A stretch of 64,000 bases of DNA from Clostridium beijerinckii HUN142 (GTDB taxonomy: Bacteria > Bacillota > Clostridia > Clostridiales > Clostridiaceae). The DNA is taken from positions 62,001 to 126,000 of the forward strand of contig NZ_JHXK01000020.1 in assembly GCF_000621745.1 (NCBI RefSeq), given 5' to 3'. The position numbers were made by a program, and so were the translations under genes. The notes under the pieces were generated by a model that searched no databases, had not been told where the DNA came from, and saw only the letters and a program-made list of their open reading frames with translations. This document shows, piece by piece, positions 50,099 through 60,400 of this stretch (the stretch's first letter is position 1; each line of letters opens with the position of its first letter).

Positions 50099-50454
50099 GC
50101 TTAAACTTATATGATGATAATACGAAATTACATACATTTTTATTCCACAGGACTTATGAAATTTTCTCTAGAAAGTTCTAAGTAAAAGGTTGTGCCCATT
50201 GCTGCATGCTCCTCAAACAAGTTGATGACAAGCAGCAAACGGAACAACCTTTCACTAACAACTTTCAATAGCTCAATTTCAGATGCCTGTTTCACAAAAA
50301 TGTATGTATTTCTGGTACAGGTACACATAAAAGTTTAAGGATAATGGGTAATAATTCTGCATATAAGTGAACTTATACATAATTTTTATTTATTGTATAT
50401 ATAGTGCCTGACCTAACTCATATATGAAATTCCTAAATTGGGTGCCTATGAATA
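50099..50454. other. Intergenic region downstream of the epoxide hydrolase gene
   Basis: A 62-codon minus-strand frame at 50140-50328 has no ribosome binding site or known motif and I do not annotate it. No other feature is clear. Confidence 0.5.
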
Positions 50455-50590
50455 TCCAATCTACAAAATTTCTAAAGCTTTAAGTTCATATCTTCACCAG
50501 AAATTATAAATATTTTCATAGTCCTGTGAAATAACAATGTTTCTCCTTTCGGTGGATTATTGCATAAGTCTAAGTTATATATTGTTTATC
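50455..50590. repeat. Palindromic element D, internally deleted
   Basis: Shares the left part TTTAAGTTCATATCTTCACC with C and E and a right end GCATAAGTCTAAGTT with A, but lacks the central hairpin. It sits in the convergent junction just after the fused permease gene. Confidence 0.6.
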
Positions 50591-50611
50591 TTTAAATCTA
50601 TTTTGATTTAA

Positions 50612-52186
50612 TTAAATCAATCCATTCCTTTCTAGAAAATCTACAGCAACATCTTTAGGATCTTTTTTTAATTCATCTACTTCATAGTTTAATTCGCTCA
50701 TTACATCATTATTAAGTAAATCTCCTACTTCTTCTACAAGTGGTTGTATTTCAGGATATTTCTTTAATGTCTCAGCTCGTACAACCGGAACCGCATAATA
50801 TGGGGGGAAGAAGTTTTTATCATCTTTTAAAACACTTAAATCATATTTCTTTAATAATCCATCTGTTGAAAATGCATCTATAACATCACTTTCTTTATTC
50901 ATTAAAGCTGCATATCTTGGACTACCATCTATGCCCACGGTATTCTTAAAATTCAAGCTATATTTTTTAGATAAACCTACTAGCCCATCTTCTCTATTTA
51001 GGAACTCTAAGGTTGTAGTCGCAGTAATGTCATTTGAAACTTTAGATAAGTCACTTATTGTTTTTAAATTATACTTTTTAGCAGTTTCTTTCGTTACAGC
51101 AAGTGTATAGGTATTATTAAATCCCATCTGTTTTAATACTTCTATATTATACTTATCTTTAAAATCTTTTTTTACTGTATTATAAACTTCTTCTACATCT
51201 GATATTGGTTTATACTTTAATTCATCTCCATAGGCTGTACCCGTATAATCTACAGACATATCAACATCTCCATTTTGCATAGCTGAAAATATAACCTGAG
51301 TACCACCTAATGCAAATTTACGATTAACTGAAATATCTGTTTTTCTTTCGATAAGCTCTGATAATATATTTCCTAAAATCTCTTGTTCAGTAAAGTCCTT
51401 GCTGCCGATTGTAATAACTTTTTTATTAGAAATCTTTTGAGATAATCCACTTACTGCAAAAATCCCAATAAGTACACATGCAGTGGCTGCTAATATACCC
51501 TTTTGTATTTTTCTAGCTCTTATTTTTGCTTCTTTGGATTTATTATTAGCTTTTTGTAAACTGATTGGTGTAACAAGTTTTTCCACAATACTAAATAATC
51601 CATCTACTAATAATGCTAATACACATGCAGGTATTGCTCCTGCTAAAATTTGATAATTGTTAACAGTTCTTATACCAGAAAATACTAAATATCCTAGACC
51701 ACCGCCACCAATGAAGGCTGCCATAGTCATAAGTCCTACTGCTGTAACTGCTGAAATTCTTATTCCTGACATTATTACTGGTAGTGCTAATGGAATTTGA
51801 ACCTTAACTAAAACTTGAAATTTAGTAAGTCCTATTCCCTTTGAAGCCTCTAGAATGTCTGAATTTATACTATCAATCCCTGTTGTTGTATTTTTTATAA
51901 TTGGCAATAATGAGTATAGTACTACCATTACAATCGCTGGCGGTGTACCAATCCCTAAGAACGGTATTGCAAATCCTAGTAGTGCCATGCTTGGAATTGC
52001 TTGTACAACACTAGCTATTCCTAGTATTGGCTTGTTTAGTTTTTTCACATAGCTTGTAAGAATTCCTAGTGGCATACCAATTATTATAGCTATCCCAACT
52101 GATAATGCTGTAAGCTTAATGTGTTCAAGCAGTAATGTAATTATCTGATCTTTTGATGTAAATATATAATTTAAAAATTCGTTCAT
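50612..52186 (-). CDS. Fused permease/substrate-binding protein of a glycine betaine/choline-type ABC importer
   Basis: 524 residues. The N-terminal half (~1-245) is an OpuCB-like permease with the EAA-type loop EASKGIGLTKFQVLVKVQIP; the C-terminal half (~255-524), outside the membrane, is an OpuAC/OpuCC-like binding domain (VITIGSKDFTEQEILGNIL, DYTGTAYGD). The permease-binder fusion is the layout of BusAB/OpuF systems. It lies 1 bp after the ATPase gene with AGAGGTG as ribosome binding site. Imports osmoprotectants. Confidence 0.92.
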   Translation of the reverse strand: MNEFLNYIFTSKDQIITLLLEHIKLTALSVGIAIIIGMPLGILTSYVKKLNKPILGIASVVQAIPSMALLGFAIPFLGIGTPPAIVMVVLYSLLPIIKNTTTGIDSINSDILEASKGIGLTKFQVLVKVQIPLALPVIMSGIRISAVTAVGLMTMAAFIGGGGLGYLVFSGIRTVNNYQILAGAIPACVLALLVDGLFSIVEKLVTPISLQKANNKSKEAKIRARKIQKGILAATACVLIGIFAVSGLSQKISNKKVITIGSKDFTEQEILGNILSELIERKTDISVNRKFALGGTQVIFSAMQNGDVDMSVDYTGTAYGDELKYKPISDVEEVYNTVKKDFKDKYNIEVLKQMGFNNTYTLAVTKETAKKYNLKTISDLSKVSNDITATTTLEFLNREDGLVGLSKKYSLNFKNTVGIDGSPRYAALMNKESDVIDAFSTDGLLKKYDLSVLKDDKNFFPPYYAVPVVRAETLKKYPEIQPLVEEVGDLLNNDVMSELNYEVDELKKDPKDVAVDFLERNGLI

Positions 52187-52187
52187 A

Positions 52188-53315
52188 CTAATTCACCTCT
52201 TCCATATCTAAAAACTGGCTACTTAGAGTTGTTACCAAGCTACTTTTGGTAATTATACCTTTTAAAACTCCAAAGTCATCAAGAACAGGTACTTGTCCTA
52301 TTTTATGTTCCTTTACAAGTTCAAGAATATCTATAATAGAATCATCAGGCTCAACGCTTATAAATTTATTAGTCATTATCTCTTCTACCGGAATATTTCT
52401 ATCAGTTTTATTTTGAATCTGTTTTGCTGTAATAATTCCTAAAAGATAATTTTCTTTATCTATAACCATTAAACTATCAACTTTTGAACTTCTCATTTTT
52501 TCAATACATCTTAAAAGTGATGCATTTTTAAAACAGACAACAGGGTGATCAATCATTATATCCTTAGCTCTTATAAATTCAGGTGAAGACCATATTCTAT
52601 TCTTCCCTATAAATTCACTTACAAAATCGTTTATAGGATTTTTAAGTATATTTTCAGGAGTATCATATTGTACAATCTCGCCTTTATTCATTATGCAAAT
52701 CTTATCCGCTATTTTTATTGCTTCATCCATATCATGAGTTACAAACACAATAGTTCTTTTTAATTTACTCTGTAAATCAATTAACTCTTCTTGAAGCTGA
52801 ACTCTAGTGATTGGGTCCAAAGCACTAAAAGGCTCGTCCATTAAAATTATTTCTGGATTAGTAGCAAAGGCTCTTGCAACTCCTACTCTCTGCTGCTGCC
52901 CACCACTAAGTTCTGTTGGATATCTATCTAAAAAGTCATTGCTATTTAATCCGACCATATCCATAAGTTCAAGAGTTCTTTTTTCTATACTTACTTTGTT
53001 TAACTTTTCAACTTTAGGAATCATCTCAATATTTTCTCTAATTGTAAGATGCGGAAACAATCCTGTCTGCTGTATCACATAGCCAATATTTCTTCTAAGT
53101 TTTATTACATCTTTTGATGCAATATCTTCTCCATTAATAAAAATCTTACCCGCTGTTGGCTTAATTAACCTATTTATCATTTTTAAGGTTGTGGTCTTTC
53201 CACATCCACTTGATCCTATAATAGCAACAAGCTCTCCTCTATTTATCTTTAGTGTAATATCCTTGAGTATTGTTTTGTTTTTAAAATCTTTGCGAATATT
53301 TTTAAATTCTATCAA
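52188..53315 (-). CDS. opuCA: Glycine betaine/choline-type ABC transporter ATPase with CBS domains
   Basis: About 375 residues: Walker A GSSGCGKTTTLKM, signature LSGGQQQRVGVARA, Walker B IILMDEP, then tandem CBS domains (~250-375; MTNKFISVEPDDSIIDILEL) that in OpuA-type ATPases sense ionic strength or c-di-AMP. I choose TTG 53315, eight bases after GGGAG; the in-frame GTG 53324 overlaps that site. First gene of the importer operon, downstream of BusR-like operator sites. Confidence 0.92.
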   Translation of the reverse strand: MIEFKNIRKDFKNKTILKDITLKINRGELVAIIGSSGCGKTTTLKMINRLIKPTAGKIFINGEDIASKDVIKLRRNIGYVIQQTGLFPHLTIRENIEMIPKVEKLNKVSIEKRTLELMDMVGLNSNDFLDRYPTELSGGQQQRVGVARAFATNPEIILMDEPFSALDPITRVQLQEELIDLQSKLKRTIVFVTHDMDEAIKIADKICIMNKGEIVQYDTPENILKNPINDFVSEFIGKNRIWSSPEFIRAKDIMIDHPVVCFKNASLLRCIEKMRSSKVDSLMVIDKENYLLGIITAKQIQNKTDRNIPVEEIMTNKFISVEPDDSIIDILELVKEHKIGQVPVLDDFGVLKGIITKSSLVTTLSSQFLDMEEVN

Positions 53316-53333
53316 AAATTCCACTCCCTTCCC

Positions 53334-53416
53334 GTTAACAACCTTTTATCTATATACAAGTTGTTACTTTTTATAGTTTTAGTAACAACTTAATTGTAAT
53401 ATAAGGTTGTTACTTT
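53334..53416. promoter_or_regulatory. Candidate BusR-type operator half-sites before the importer operon
   Basis: AAGTTGTTACT (53358-53368) and AGTAACAACTT (53381-53391) form a perfect inverted repeat with a 12-nt spacer. A third half-site, AAGGTTGTTACT, lies at 53403-53414, and a weaker GTTAACAACC at 53334-53343. Multiple spaced half-sites fit the tetrameric BusR regulator encoded next door. Confidence 0.7.
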
Positions 53417-53600
53417 TGTCAAATTTGAACTCTTTTGCTTTTTGTGTTATAGAGTTTCACATTGAAAATTTGAGATACTATAAAGAGCGAAATTAGCTAA
53501 ATATTGATAAGCTCTTGAATCATAACATTCAATAGGCATTGGAAGTGAGCTGTTATATACTTAATTTTGATTTGGATTCAGCTTTTTAACGATAAAATTA

Positions 53601-53657
53601 TAACGGGTAATATATTAACCATTTTTATAATCTAAATGATTAATATATTACCCGTTA
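53601..53657 (-). terminator. Long hairpin downstream of the BusR-like gene
   Basis: Perfect 18-bp arms TAACGGGTAATATATTAA / TTAATATATTACCCGTTA with a 21-nt loop. Likely ends the regulator transcript; it lacks a good T run, so it might also have another role. Confidence 0.6.
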
Positions 53658-53677
53658 CAAATTAATTCAGAGATATA

Positions 53678-54304
53678 TTATGGATATAAGAATTTATTTA
53701 CTCTCTCATAGCAGCTTTCATCACCGACAAAATAAAAGATATCATTATCGCGTAGCACAGCATATGGCCCTGGTGACATTTCTAGGCATCCATTTCTTTT
53801 GATACATACAATTGTTGCAGAGGTATTATGCCAAAAATTAATTTCAGCTACATTTTTATCTATGTATGGGGTTTCCTTAGTTATACGTATCTCAAATGGT
53901 ATGAATGGATTTATGGACTTAAATCTATCAGTCCTATCTAACAAATCAATTATTTGTTCTCTTAATAAATCATTTTCTTTTTTCTGCTCTTCTAATTTAT
54001 CTAATATATCATTTCTTAAATCATTAACCGTCTTAACATCATTATACTGCTTGATAAATTTCATGGCATTTTCAGTTGATTTTATTATTACACCACTGCC
54101 CTTATTGGCATCTACAATATCAACATCCGCAAGTATTGCTATGGCTCTTCTAGCCGTTTCTGCTGAAACTCCATATTGACTTGCAAGTACAGAACGTGCA
54201 TATATTTTTTCACCAACTTGATAATGTCCACTTGCTATTTTTGAAGCAATATCTGTGGCAATCTGTTGATAAACAGGACTAACTATTCTTATTTTTTTTT
54301 CCAT
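53678..54304 (-). CDS. busR: BusR-like GntR-family regulator with C-terminal RCK_C domain
   Basis: 208 residues: GntR winged helix (~8-75; ARSVLASQYGVSAETARRAI), coiled-coil (~85-122; LEEQKKENDLLREQIIDLL) and a TrkA-C/RCK_C domain (~135-205; NFWHNTSATIVCIKRNG, GPYAVLRDNDIFYFVG). This is the architecture of BusR, the c-di-AMP-responsive repressor of betaine import in lactococci and streptococci. It directly precedes the importer operon, whose promoter carries matching repeats. Binding of c-di-AMP is inferred from the domain. Confidence 0.82.
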   Translation of the reverse strand: MEKKIRIVSPVYQQIATDIASKIASGHYQVGEKIYARSVLASQYGVSAETARRAIAILADVDIVDANKGSGVIIKSTENAMKFIKQYNDVKTVNDLRNDILDKLEEQKKENDLLREQIIDLLDRTDRFKSINPFIPFEIRITKETPYIDKNVAEINFWHNTSATIVCIKRNGCLEMSPGPYAVLRDNDIFYFVGDESCYERVNKFLYP

Positions 54305-54336
54305 CTTTGCTTCTATCCTCTTATTAAAATTAATTT

Positions 54337-54378
54337 AAATACCTTTGAAAATATTATGGAATACTTTCAAAGGTATTT
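54337..54378 (-). terminator. Terminator of the polysaccharide deacetylase gene
   Basis: AAATACCTTTGAAA / TTTCAAAGGTATTT, perfect 14-bp arms. Confidence 0.85.
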
Positions 54379-54523
54379 TATCATATATTTTTATTTTCTG
54401 CTATTCTTCTTAATTTATCATAACTTAACTTCACATAATTTATAAAATACTGAGAATCAAAACCTTATAAATTTTAAATCCTAAATAAATAACAAAAAAC
54501 TTTCATAACTGCACTATTAAGTT

Positions 54524-55450
54524 TTATTTAAAAGTCCTAAATTCATACCCTTGGCTCTTTAAATACTCTATTATTCCTGGTAATGCTTTAGCTGTTTCTT
54601 CTTTACCATATGTGTCATGCATTAATAATACTACTTTTGTCTTGTTTCCAACAGTATTCTTAACCTCTTCTGTTAATTGATCCGCATTTTTACGAGGACC
54701 TTCTGCATCTTTTGATAATGCATTCCAATCTACATAATGATAATCTTTTTCCTTCATTATTTTATCTACTTCTCCAGTATTCTTCCAAGACATATGTCCC
54801 CCTGGAAATCTAATTGCTCTTGTAGAAAAATCTTCTCCTAAAACTTTCTTTAAAGACTCATTAGTTTTATTAATTTCAGACATGAAATTATTTGTGTTAA
54901 CACTTCCATTAGGATATAAGTACTTGTAATTATGTGAATATGAATGATTTCCTATAGCATGTCCTTCTTCAACTTCCTGCTTTAGCAAATTTCTATTAGT
55001 TTCGCTTTTGTCTATTGCTTTTCCAAGAACAAAAAAAGTTGCTTTTACATTTTCATCCTTAAGAGTATTTAATATTGATGGAGTATTAGTTTCAGATGGT
55101 CCGTCATCAAAAGATAAGTAAACTACTTTTTTACCATTAGTATCTTCTGTTTTCTGATCTTTCATCTTTGGATTTAAAAACTTTTCTACATCTGCAACAT
55201 CATCAACATTAGAATCACTTTGTACCTCAGCGTTTGTATCATCTTCTTTGGTTTTATTAGCTTCATCATCTTGATTTGACCCAACAGCTTCATTAGATGC
55301 AAGTGCTTGTACATTTTTATCTTTTCCAAAAAATTTATCATCTATTATAGAGGCAACTAAACCTCCCAATGCTACAATTATAATGGTTAAAATTAATATC
55401 CTCTTTCTTCTTATGCGAACATTTTTATTATATCTGTAATTGTTTTTCAT
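54524..55450 (-). CDS. Membrane-anchored polysaccharide deacetylase (NodB/CE4 family)
   Basis: 308 residues: Arg-rich N-terminus and one membrane segment (~15-38), an acidic Asn/Asp-rich spacer (~50-95), then a CE4 domain with LSFDDGPSETN (catalytic base Asp and metal Asp), HSYSHN (metal His), RFPGGHMSW and a C-terminal LLMHDTYG. Probably an N-acetylglucosamine deacetylase acting on peptidoglycan, conferring lysozyme resistance; chitin oligomers are an alternative given the chitinases elsewhere in the window. GAGGGG before the ATG. Confidence 0.9.
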   Translation of the reverse strand: MKNNYRYNKNVRIRRKRILILTIIIVALGGLVASIIDDKFFGKDKNVQALASNEAVGSNQDDEANKTKEDDTNAEVQSDSNVDDVADVEKFLNPKMKDQKTEDTNGKKVVYLSFDDGPSETNTPSILNTLKDENVKATFFVLGKAIDKSETNRNLLKQEVEEGHAIGNHSYSHNYKYLYPNGSVNTNNFMSEINKTNESLKKVLGEDFSTRAIRFPGGHMSWKNTGEVDKIMKEKDYHYVDWNALSKDAEGPRKNADQLTEEVKNTVGNKTKVVLLMHDTYGKEETAKALPGIIEYLKSQGYEFRTFK

Positions 55451-55761
55451 TTCCTTATCCCCTCGTATTTCCTATTATATACAATATTATTCCATAATTA
55501 TAATTTAACTATTAAAAATTATACATCATTATATGAGAAAATTGTATCATATAACAATAATCGCCAAAATATTTTTTTCATTACGTGCAAAAACAAACAC
55601 CTCCATAAGCCATATCACTATTTTAATTCAAAATACTTAATTATTTGTAACAAAAATATTACAATTTATTAACTTGGTTATTTTCCGTAATATATTGCAA
55701 GAATTTTAACAGTAATTGTGAAATATGTATTGTAAATTTCAGCATATATATTACATAAAAT

Positions 55762-55801
55762 AAAAAAAGCTGAAATAACCTATTATTTTTTAGGTTATTC
55801 C
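55762..55801 (-). terminator. Terminator of the efflux operon
   Basis: AATAACCTA / TAGGTTATT stem followed on the minus strand by a run of T. The upstream 55451-55761 is AT-rich with no gene seen. Confidence 0.75.
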
Positions 55802-55846
55802 AACTATTTTTTAAATTAATCCTATGTTATTTAGTTGCATTTCCAT

Positions 55847-56076
55847 ATAGATATCTAATTTAAGTTCATATCTTCACCAGAAATCATAAATATATTTGTG
55901 GAGAAAACATTTGAAAATGAGCTGTTAAAGATTCTTAGCTGTAGGTTGTTCCATTTTAGCTTGTCAAACTGAAAGTTGGAGCATGCTAAAATGGATACAA
56001 CCTGCCGCTTAGAACCTTCAGCGATATTTTCATAGCTTTTCGGAATCAAAATATTTATGATTTCGGCAAGTTATCC
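55847..56076. repeat. Large palindromic element E
   Basis: A long imperfect hairpin: GAAATCATAAATAT (55880-55893) pairs with 56051-56064, AGGTTGT (55943-55949) with 55997-56003, CCATTTTAGC (55951-55960) with 55985-55994. It fills the space between the TolC-like gene's stop codon (8 bp away) and the operon terminator, so it is transcribed as the 3' untranslated part of the efflux mRNA. Confidence 0.78.
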
Positions 56077-56083
56077 CATAAAA

Positions 56084-57433
56084 TTAGTTACTGCTAAGTA
56101 CCCAAGGTTTTTCAATACTATTTTTTAATATATTATAAGTATTGATAAGATTAATCAGTGAATTATCTAAATCCTTACTCTTTAGAAGTTCAGCTTTGTA
56201 GTCATTGTCAGTTATTATTCCTAAATCTACTTTCGCTTTTAGAGACCTAAGCTTTGTATTATTAGATATAATCTGCTCATTTAGCCTCTTTATCTGATTT
56301 TCCAAGTCACATAAAGTTGAATAATTCTCTTTTAATACATTTTTAAGACTTTTCTTTGAATCATCTAATTTAACCTTAGCTTCTGCTAAACTGTATCTAC
56401 CTTCTAAATAGGATTGATAATTATTAAATGCATTTAAGTATTGCTGCACATAGCTAACAATGGCTAAACAATATTCCTGAGTATTGAAAGTTTTGTTGCC
56501 ATCACCATCAATCTCATAATAATCATTTTTATTAACCTTCACTACTTTATTTTCATAGTAACTAAGTTTATTCATATCCGCTTCTCTTAATCCATGCATA
56601 TACTCATCAGTAAGTTTAATAATTTCATCATTATACTTTAAATAACTATCTATTTTATCATCTAAATATTCATCTAGCGAGCCATCTATTTTTAATATTT
56701 CATAACTAATACTTGAATCCAATGTATAATCTGATAAATTTAAATTTGTTAATACTCCTAAATAATCTAAATTATTTTTTAATGAGTTTTCTTTAGCCTT
56801 TATCTCATCTTGTGCCTTATTCAATTCAATCTGCTTGTCCTCTAACTGATTAGGAATCGCAAGCCCTACTGAAACTTTCATTTTTAAAGCATCTAAATCA
56901 TTATTTTTGATTTCTGAACCTGTTTTTAATTTGTCTATATCTATCTTTTTTAAGATTATTGCATTATACCTCTTTGTAACATCATTTGTTATTTGATCCT
57001 GCAAAAAAGCTTCTGACTGAGCAGTTTGTTTCTTTTGAAGTTTAAGCTTATCAGATTGAAAATCATCTACTGTATCATTGCCAGTCTTCAATTTATTATC
57101 TTCATAAAAATCATCTTTTTCATCCTGAAGATCCAATTTATCATCATACAGTTTTAATTCTTTTTCTTTCAATGCTAACTTATCACTGTTATCAACAGCA
57201 GATTTTATAAGCTCATCTAAAGTAATAACCTTCTTTATTTTGCTAGTTTGTCCACCCAAAGTATTAGCATTTTCACCTGATGTACTAGAATTTAATATTA
57301 TAGAATTATTTTTGTCTGTCACTCCTTTTGCATTTTCAGCTGCAAAAGCAGGAATAATACCTCCATTAATCATGCTAACTGTAATACCAGCTGCAATTAC
57401 TTTATTTATCTTCTTATTCATTCTCGCCTTCAT
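56084..57433 (-). CDS. TolC-family-like coiled-coil protein of the efflux operon
   Basis: 449 residues with an N-terminal signal-like segment (~8-31), then long alpha-helical stretches rich in Leu, Lys and Asp and internally repeated, as in outer-membrane-efflux (OEP) proteins: ITLDELIKSAVDNSDKLALK early and GLAIPNQLEDKQIELNKAQ later. It starts inside the end of the RND gene (20-bp overlap; GGAGG nine bases before the ATG). In a Gram-positive cell there is no outer membrane, so it probably spans the wall or acts as an extracellular adaptor; some Firmicutes carry such operons. Confidence 0.75.
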   Translation of the reverse strand: MKARMNKKINKVIAAGITVSMINGGIIPAFAAENAKGVTDKNNSIILNSSTSGENANTLGGQTSKIKKVITLDELIKSAVDNSDKLALKEKELKLYDDKLDLQDEKDDFYEDNKLKTGNDTVDDFQSDKLKLQKKQTAQSEAFLQDQITNDVTKRYNAIILKKIDIDKLKTGSEIKNNDLDALKMKVSVGLAIPNQLEDKQIELNKAQDEIKAKENSLKNNLDYLGVLTNLNLSDYTLDSSISYEILKIDGSLDEYLDDKIDSYLKYNDEIIKLTDEYMHGLREADMNKLSYYENKVVKVNKNDYYEIDGDGNKTFNTQEYCLAIVSYVQQYLNAFNNYQSYLEGRYSLAEAKVKLDDSKKSLKNVLKENYSTLCDLENQIKRLNEQIISNNTKLRSLKAKVDLGIITDNDYKAELLKSKDLDNSLINLINTYNILKNSIEKPWVLSSN

Positions 57434-60400
57434 TAATAATTTCCTCCTCCTGTATTTCTACTTCTTTACTGTCTAGAACAATTTTATTTTCAGGCTTTTT
57501 GTCTACTTTATACCAAGAAGCATAAATAGCAGGAAGTACAAACAAGGTTAAGATAGTTGCAACAAATAATCCTCCACTCATTGCCACTGCCATAGGACCC
57601 CAGAAAGTATTTTTAATTAATGGTAACATCCCTAAAATTGCAGCTACAGCAGTTAAGATAATTGGCCTAAATCTTAAGATAGTTGAATCTATAATAGCTT
57701 CACGGATAGATTCTCCACTCTTAATATGATTTGCAATTTGATCAACTAAGATGACAGAATTTCTTATAATTATACCCATTAGTGCTAAAATACCTAACAC
57801 TACGACAAACCCCATTGGACTATTAAGCATAAGTAACGCTAATGTTACTCCTATTATTCCAAGTGGTGCTGTAAGTAATGTCATTATCATTTTGGGTACG
57901 TTTTGGAGTTGAAGCATCAATAGAATTACCATTAAAACTATCATAATAGGAACTACCTCTCTAACCTGAGCCAGTCCTTTATTGCTTCTTTCAAGAGCTC
58001 CACCCATATCTATGCTGTATCCTGAAGGAAGGGTCTTTCGTAAATCTTCAAGCTGATCGTATATATTTGTTTCTGCATCATTTCCTGTTATACCTGGTAA
58101 TACTTCTGCTTGGACTGTTATAGTCGGTTTTAAATCTCTTCTTACTATATAGCCATCTTCAGCATCATAATTTATTTTAGCAATTTGATCCATTGGTATA
58201 AAACCGCCACTTGGTATTGGAATATTTATATTCTTTATATAACCAAGATCATTAATGTTAACTGAATCCATTTTAACTACTATATCTACCGTCTTATCAT
58301 CTTGTCTAAATTGAGATACTGTAGTGCCTGACAATTGTCCTTGCAAAAATAACGAAATTTGTTGACTGTCTAAACCAAGTGCCCTAGCTTTATCCTGGTC
58401 AACTTCAATAGACATTGCTTTTGTTTTTTCAAACCAGTCGAAATTGATATTGTATAATTTCGGATTAGATGCCATGGCATCTCGTACTTTTGCTGCAATT
58501 TCACGTACTTTATCATTATCATAACCTGTAACCATAAACATGACAGGATAGTTGCTAGGAGGACCATTTTGGATAACCTTTATGTGACTTTGAATATTTT
58601 CAAACCCGCTATCAAGTAATTGCTGAACATTCTTATTTACCCTTTCTCTTGCTGCAATATCTTTCGTTAATATAACAAACTGTGCAACATTGCTATTTTG
58701 TGAGGCAGGCTCTAAAGACAAAACAAATCGTGGAGCACCTCTTCCAACATAATAAGAATAATTAACAATGTCTTTATCTCCTTTTAATGCTTCCGATAAA
58801 CGATCTGCTGCTTCCTGTGTTGCACTAATTGATGAACCTTGAGGTAATGTCATATCTACTAAAAGTTCAGGCCTTGTTGCCGCTGGGAAGAACTCTTTTT
58901 GAACATAATGTGAAAGTGCATAACCAGAAGTACAAAACAATATTATTGTTGTTGTTATGACTAATTTTCTATGGTTTAAGCACCAATTTAAAACGCTACG
59001 AAATTTATTATAAAACTTGCTGTCATATACATCAGATTTTTTATTTTCATTATTTTTAATTTTTATCAAATCAAAACCCAATACTGGAACAAAGCAAACC
59101 GAAACAACCCATGAGAAAAGCAATGATATGGTAACTACAGTAAACACGCTTCCAGTATATTCAGATGCACTTCCCTTAGAAAATCCTATTGGTGTAAAAG
59201 CAGAACAAGTTATCAATGTACCTGTAAGCATAGGAAAAGCTGTTGATGTAAAAGCGAAACAACCTGCTCTAAACCTATCCCATCCTTCCTCAAGTTTAAC
59301 TGACATCATTTCAATTGCTATAATTGCATCATCAACCAATAGTCCTAGTGCAATTATTAAAGCTCCAAGTGATACTTTATGAAGCGGAATCCCCAAAAAG
59401 TACATTCCAACAAACACTCCTGCAATAACCAGTGGAATTGATATTGCAACTACTAATCCTGTCCTGAAACCTAAGCTTACAAAACTTACTACCATTACTA
59501 TAACAAGAGCTAAAACAAAAGTTTCTAAGAAATCATTAATAGAATCTGTAACAGCCTCAGGCTGATTAGCTACCTGATCTATATTTAATCCAAGAGGTAA
59601 ATCGTTTTTAATCTCATCTAGTGTTTTGTCTAAATTTTTACCTAAGTTTAGAACATTTCCTCCCTTCTCCATAGAAACTGCAATTCCTATTGATTCCTTT
59701 CCATTAAAAAACATTTTAGGATCTGGAGGATCAGAATAACCTCGTGTAATACTTGCTATATCTCCTAAACGAAAGGTTTGATTACCTGCTTTGATTGGTA
59801 AGTTTGAGATATTATCAACATTATCAAACATTCCACTTACTCTAAGATAAACATTATCTGTTGACGTCTGAATCATTCCAGATGGTATAACAGAATTCTG
59901 TGTCTGTAGAGCACTGCTGATTGTATTCGGACTAATACCAAGCTGCGCCATTTTAGTATTTTCTATCTGAATAGATATTTTTTCTGTTTGAACACCTATT
60001 AAGTCAACTTTTTTAACATCCTTTACATTTAATAAAGTCCTTCTAATATTCTCTGCTTTTTCTCTCATTTCTTCATAAGTATAGCCATCAGATGTTAATG
60101 CATAAACACAACCATACACATCATCATATCTATCATTGAAATTAGGGCCAACTATATTTGATGGCAAGGTACCTTTCATATCATTAATGTCATTACGAAC
60201 TTCAACCCAAGTGTCTCTAATTTTATCTGAAGCCACGTCATCTTTTAAATCAATGAAAATAACTGATCTACCAGGAAAAGAGTAACTTTTTATATAGTCC
60301 TTATTAGGTATATCTTGAAGTCTTCTCTCTATTTTATCTGTAACCTGCTCTTCAACCTGACTTGCAGTTGAACCTGGCCAAACGACAGTTATGTACATCT

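Noticed and set aside
50140..50328. 62-codon minus-strand frame
   Set aside because: No ribosome binding site, no known motif, no neighbour coupling; within the expected length of chance frames.
27951..56076. CRISPR array as explanation for the dispersed repeats
   Set aside because: The copies are far apart, hundreds of bases long, palindromic and without regular spacers or cas genes.
56084..57433. TolC-like gene as evidence of a Gram-negative host
   Set aside because: All other genes, ribosome binding sites, LicT/SigI/BusR regulators and codon use fit a low-GC Firmicute.
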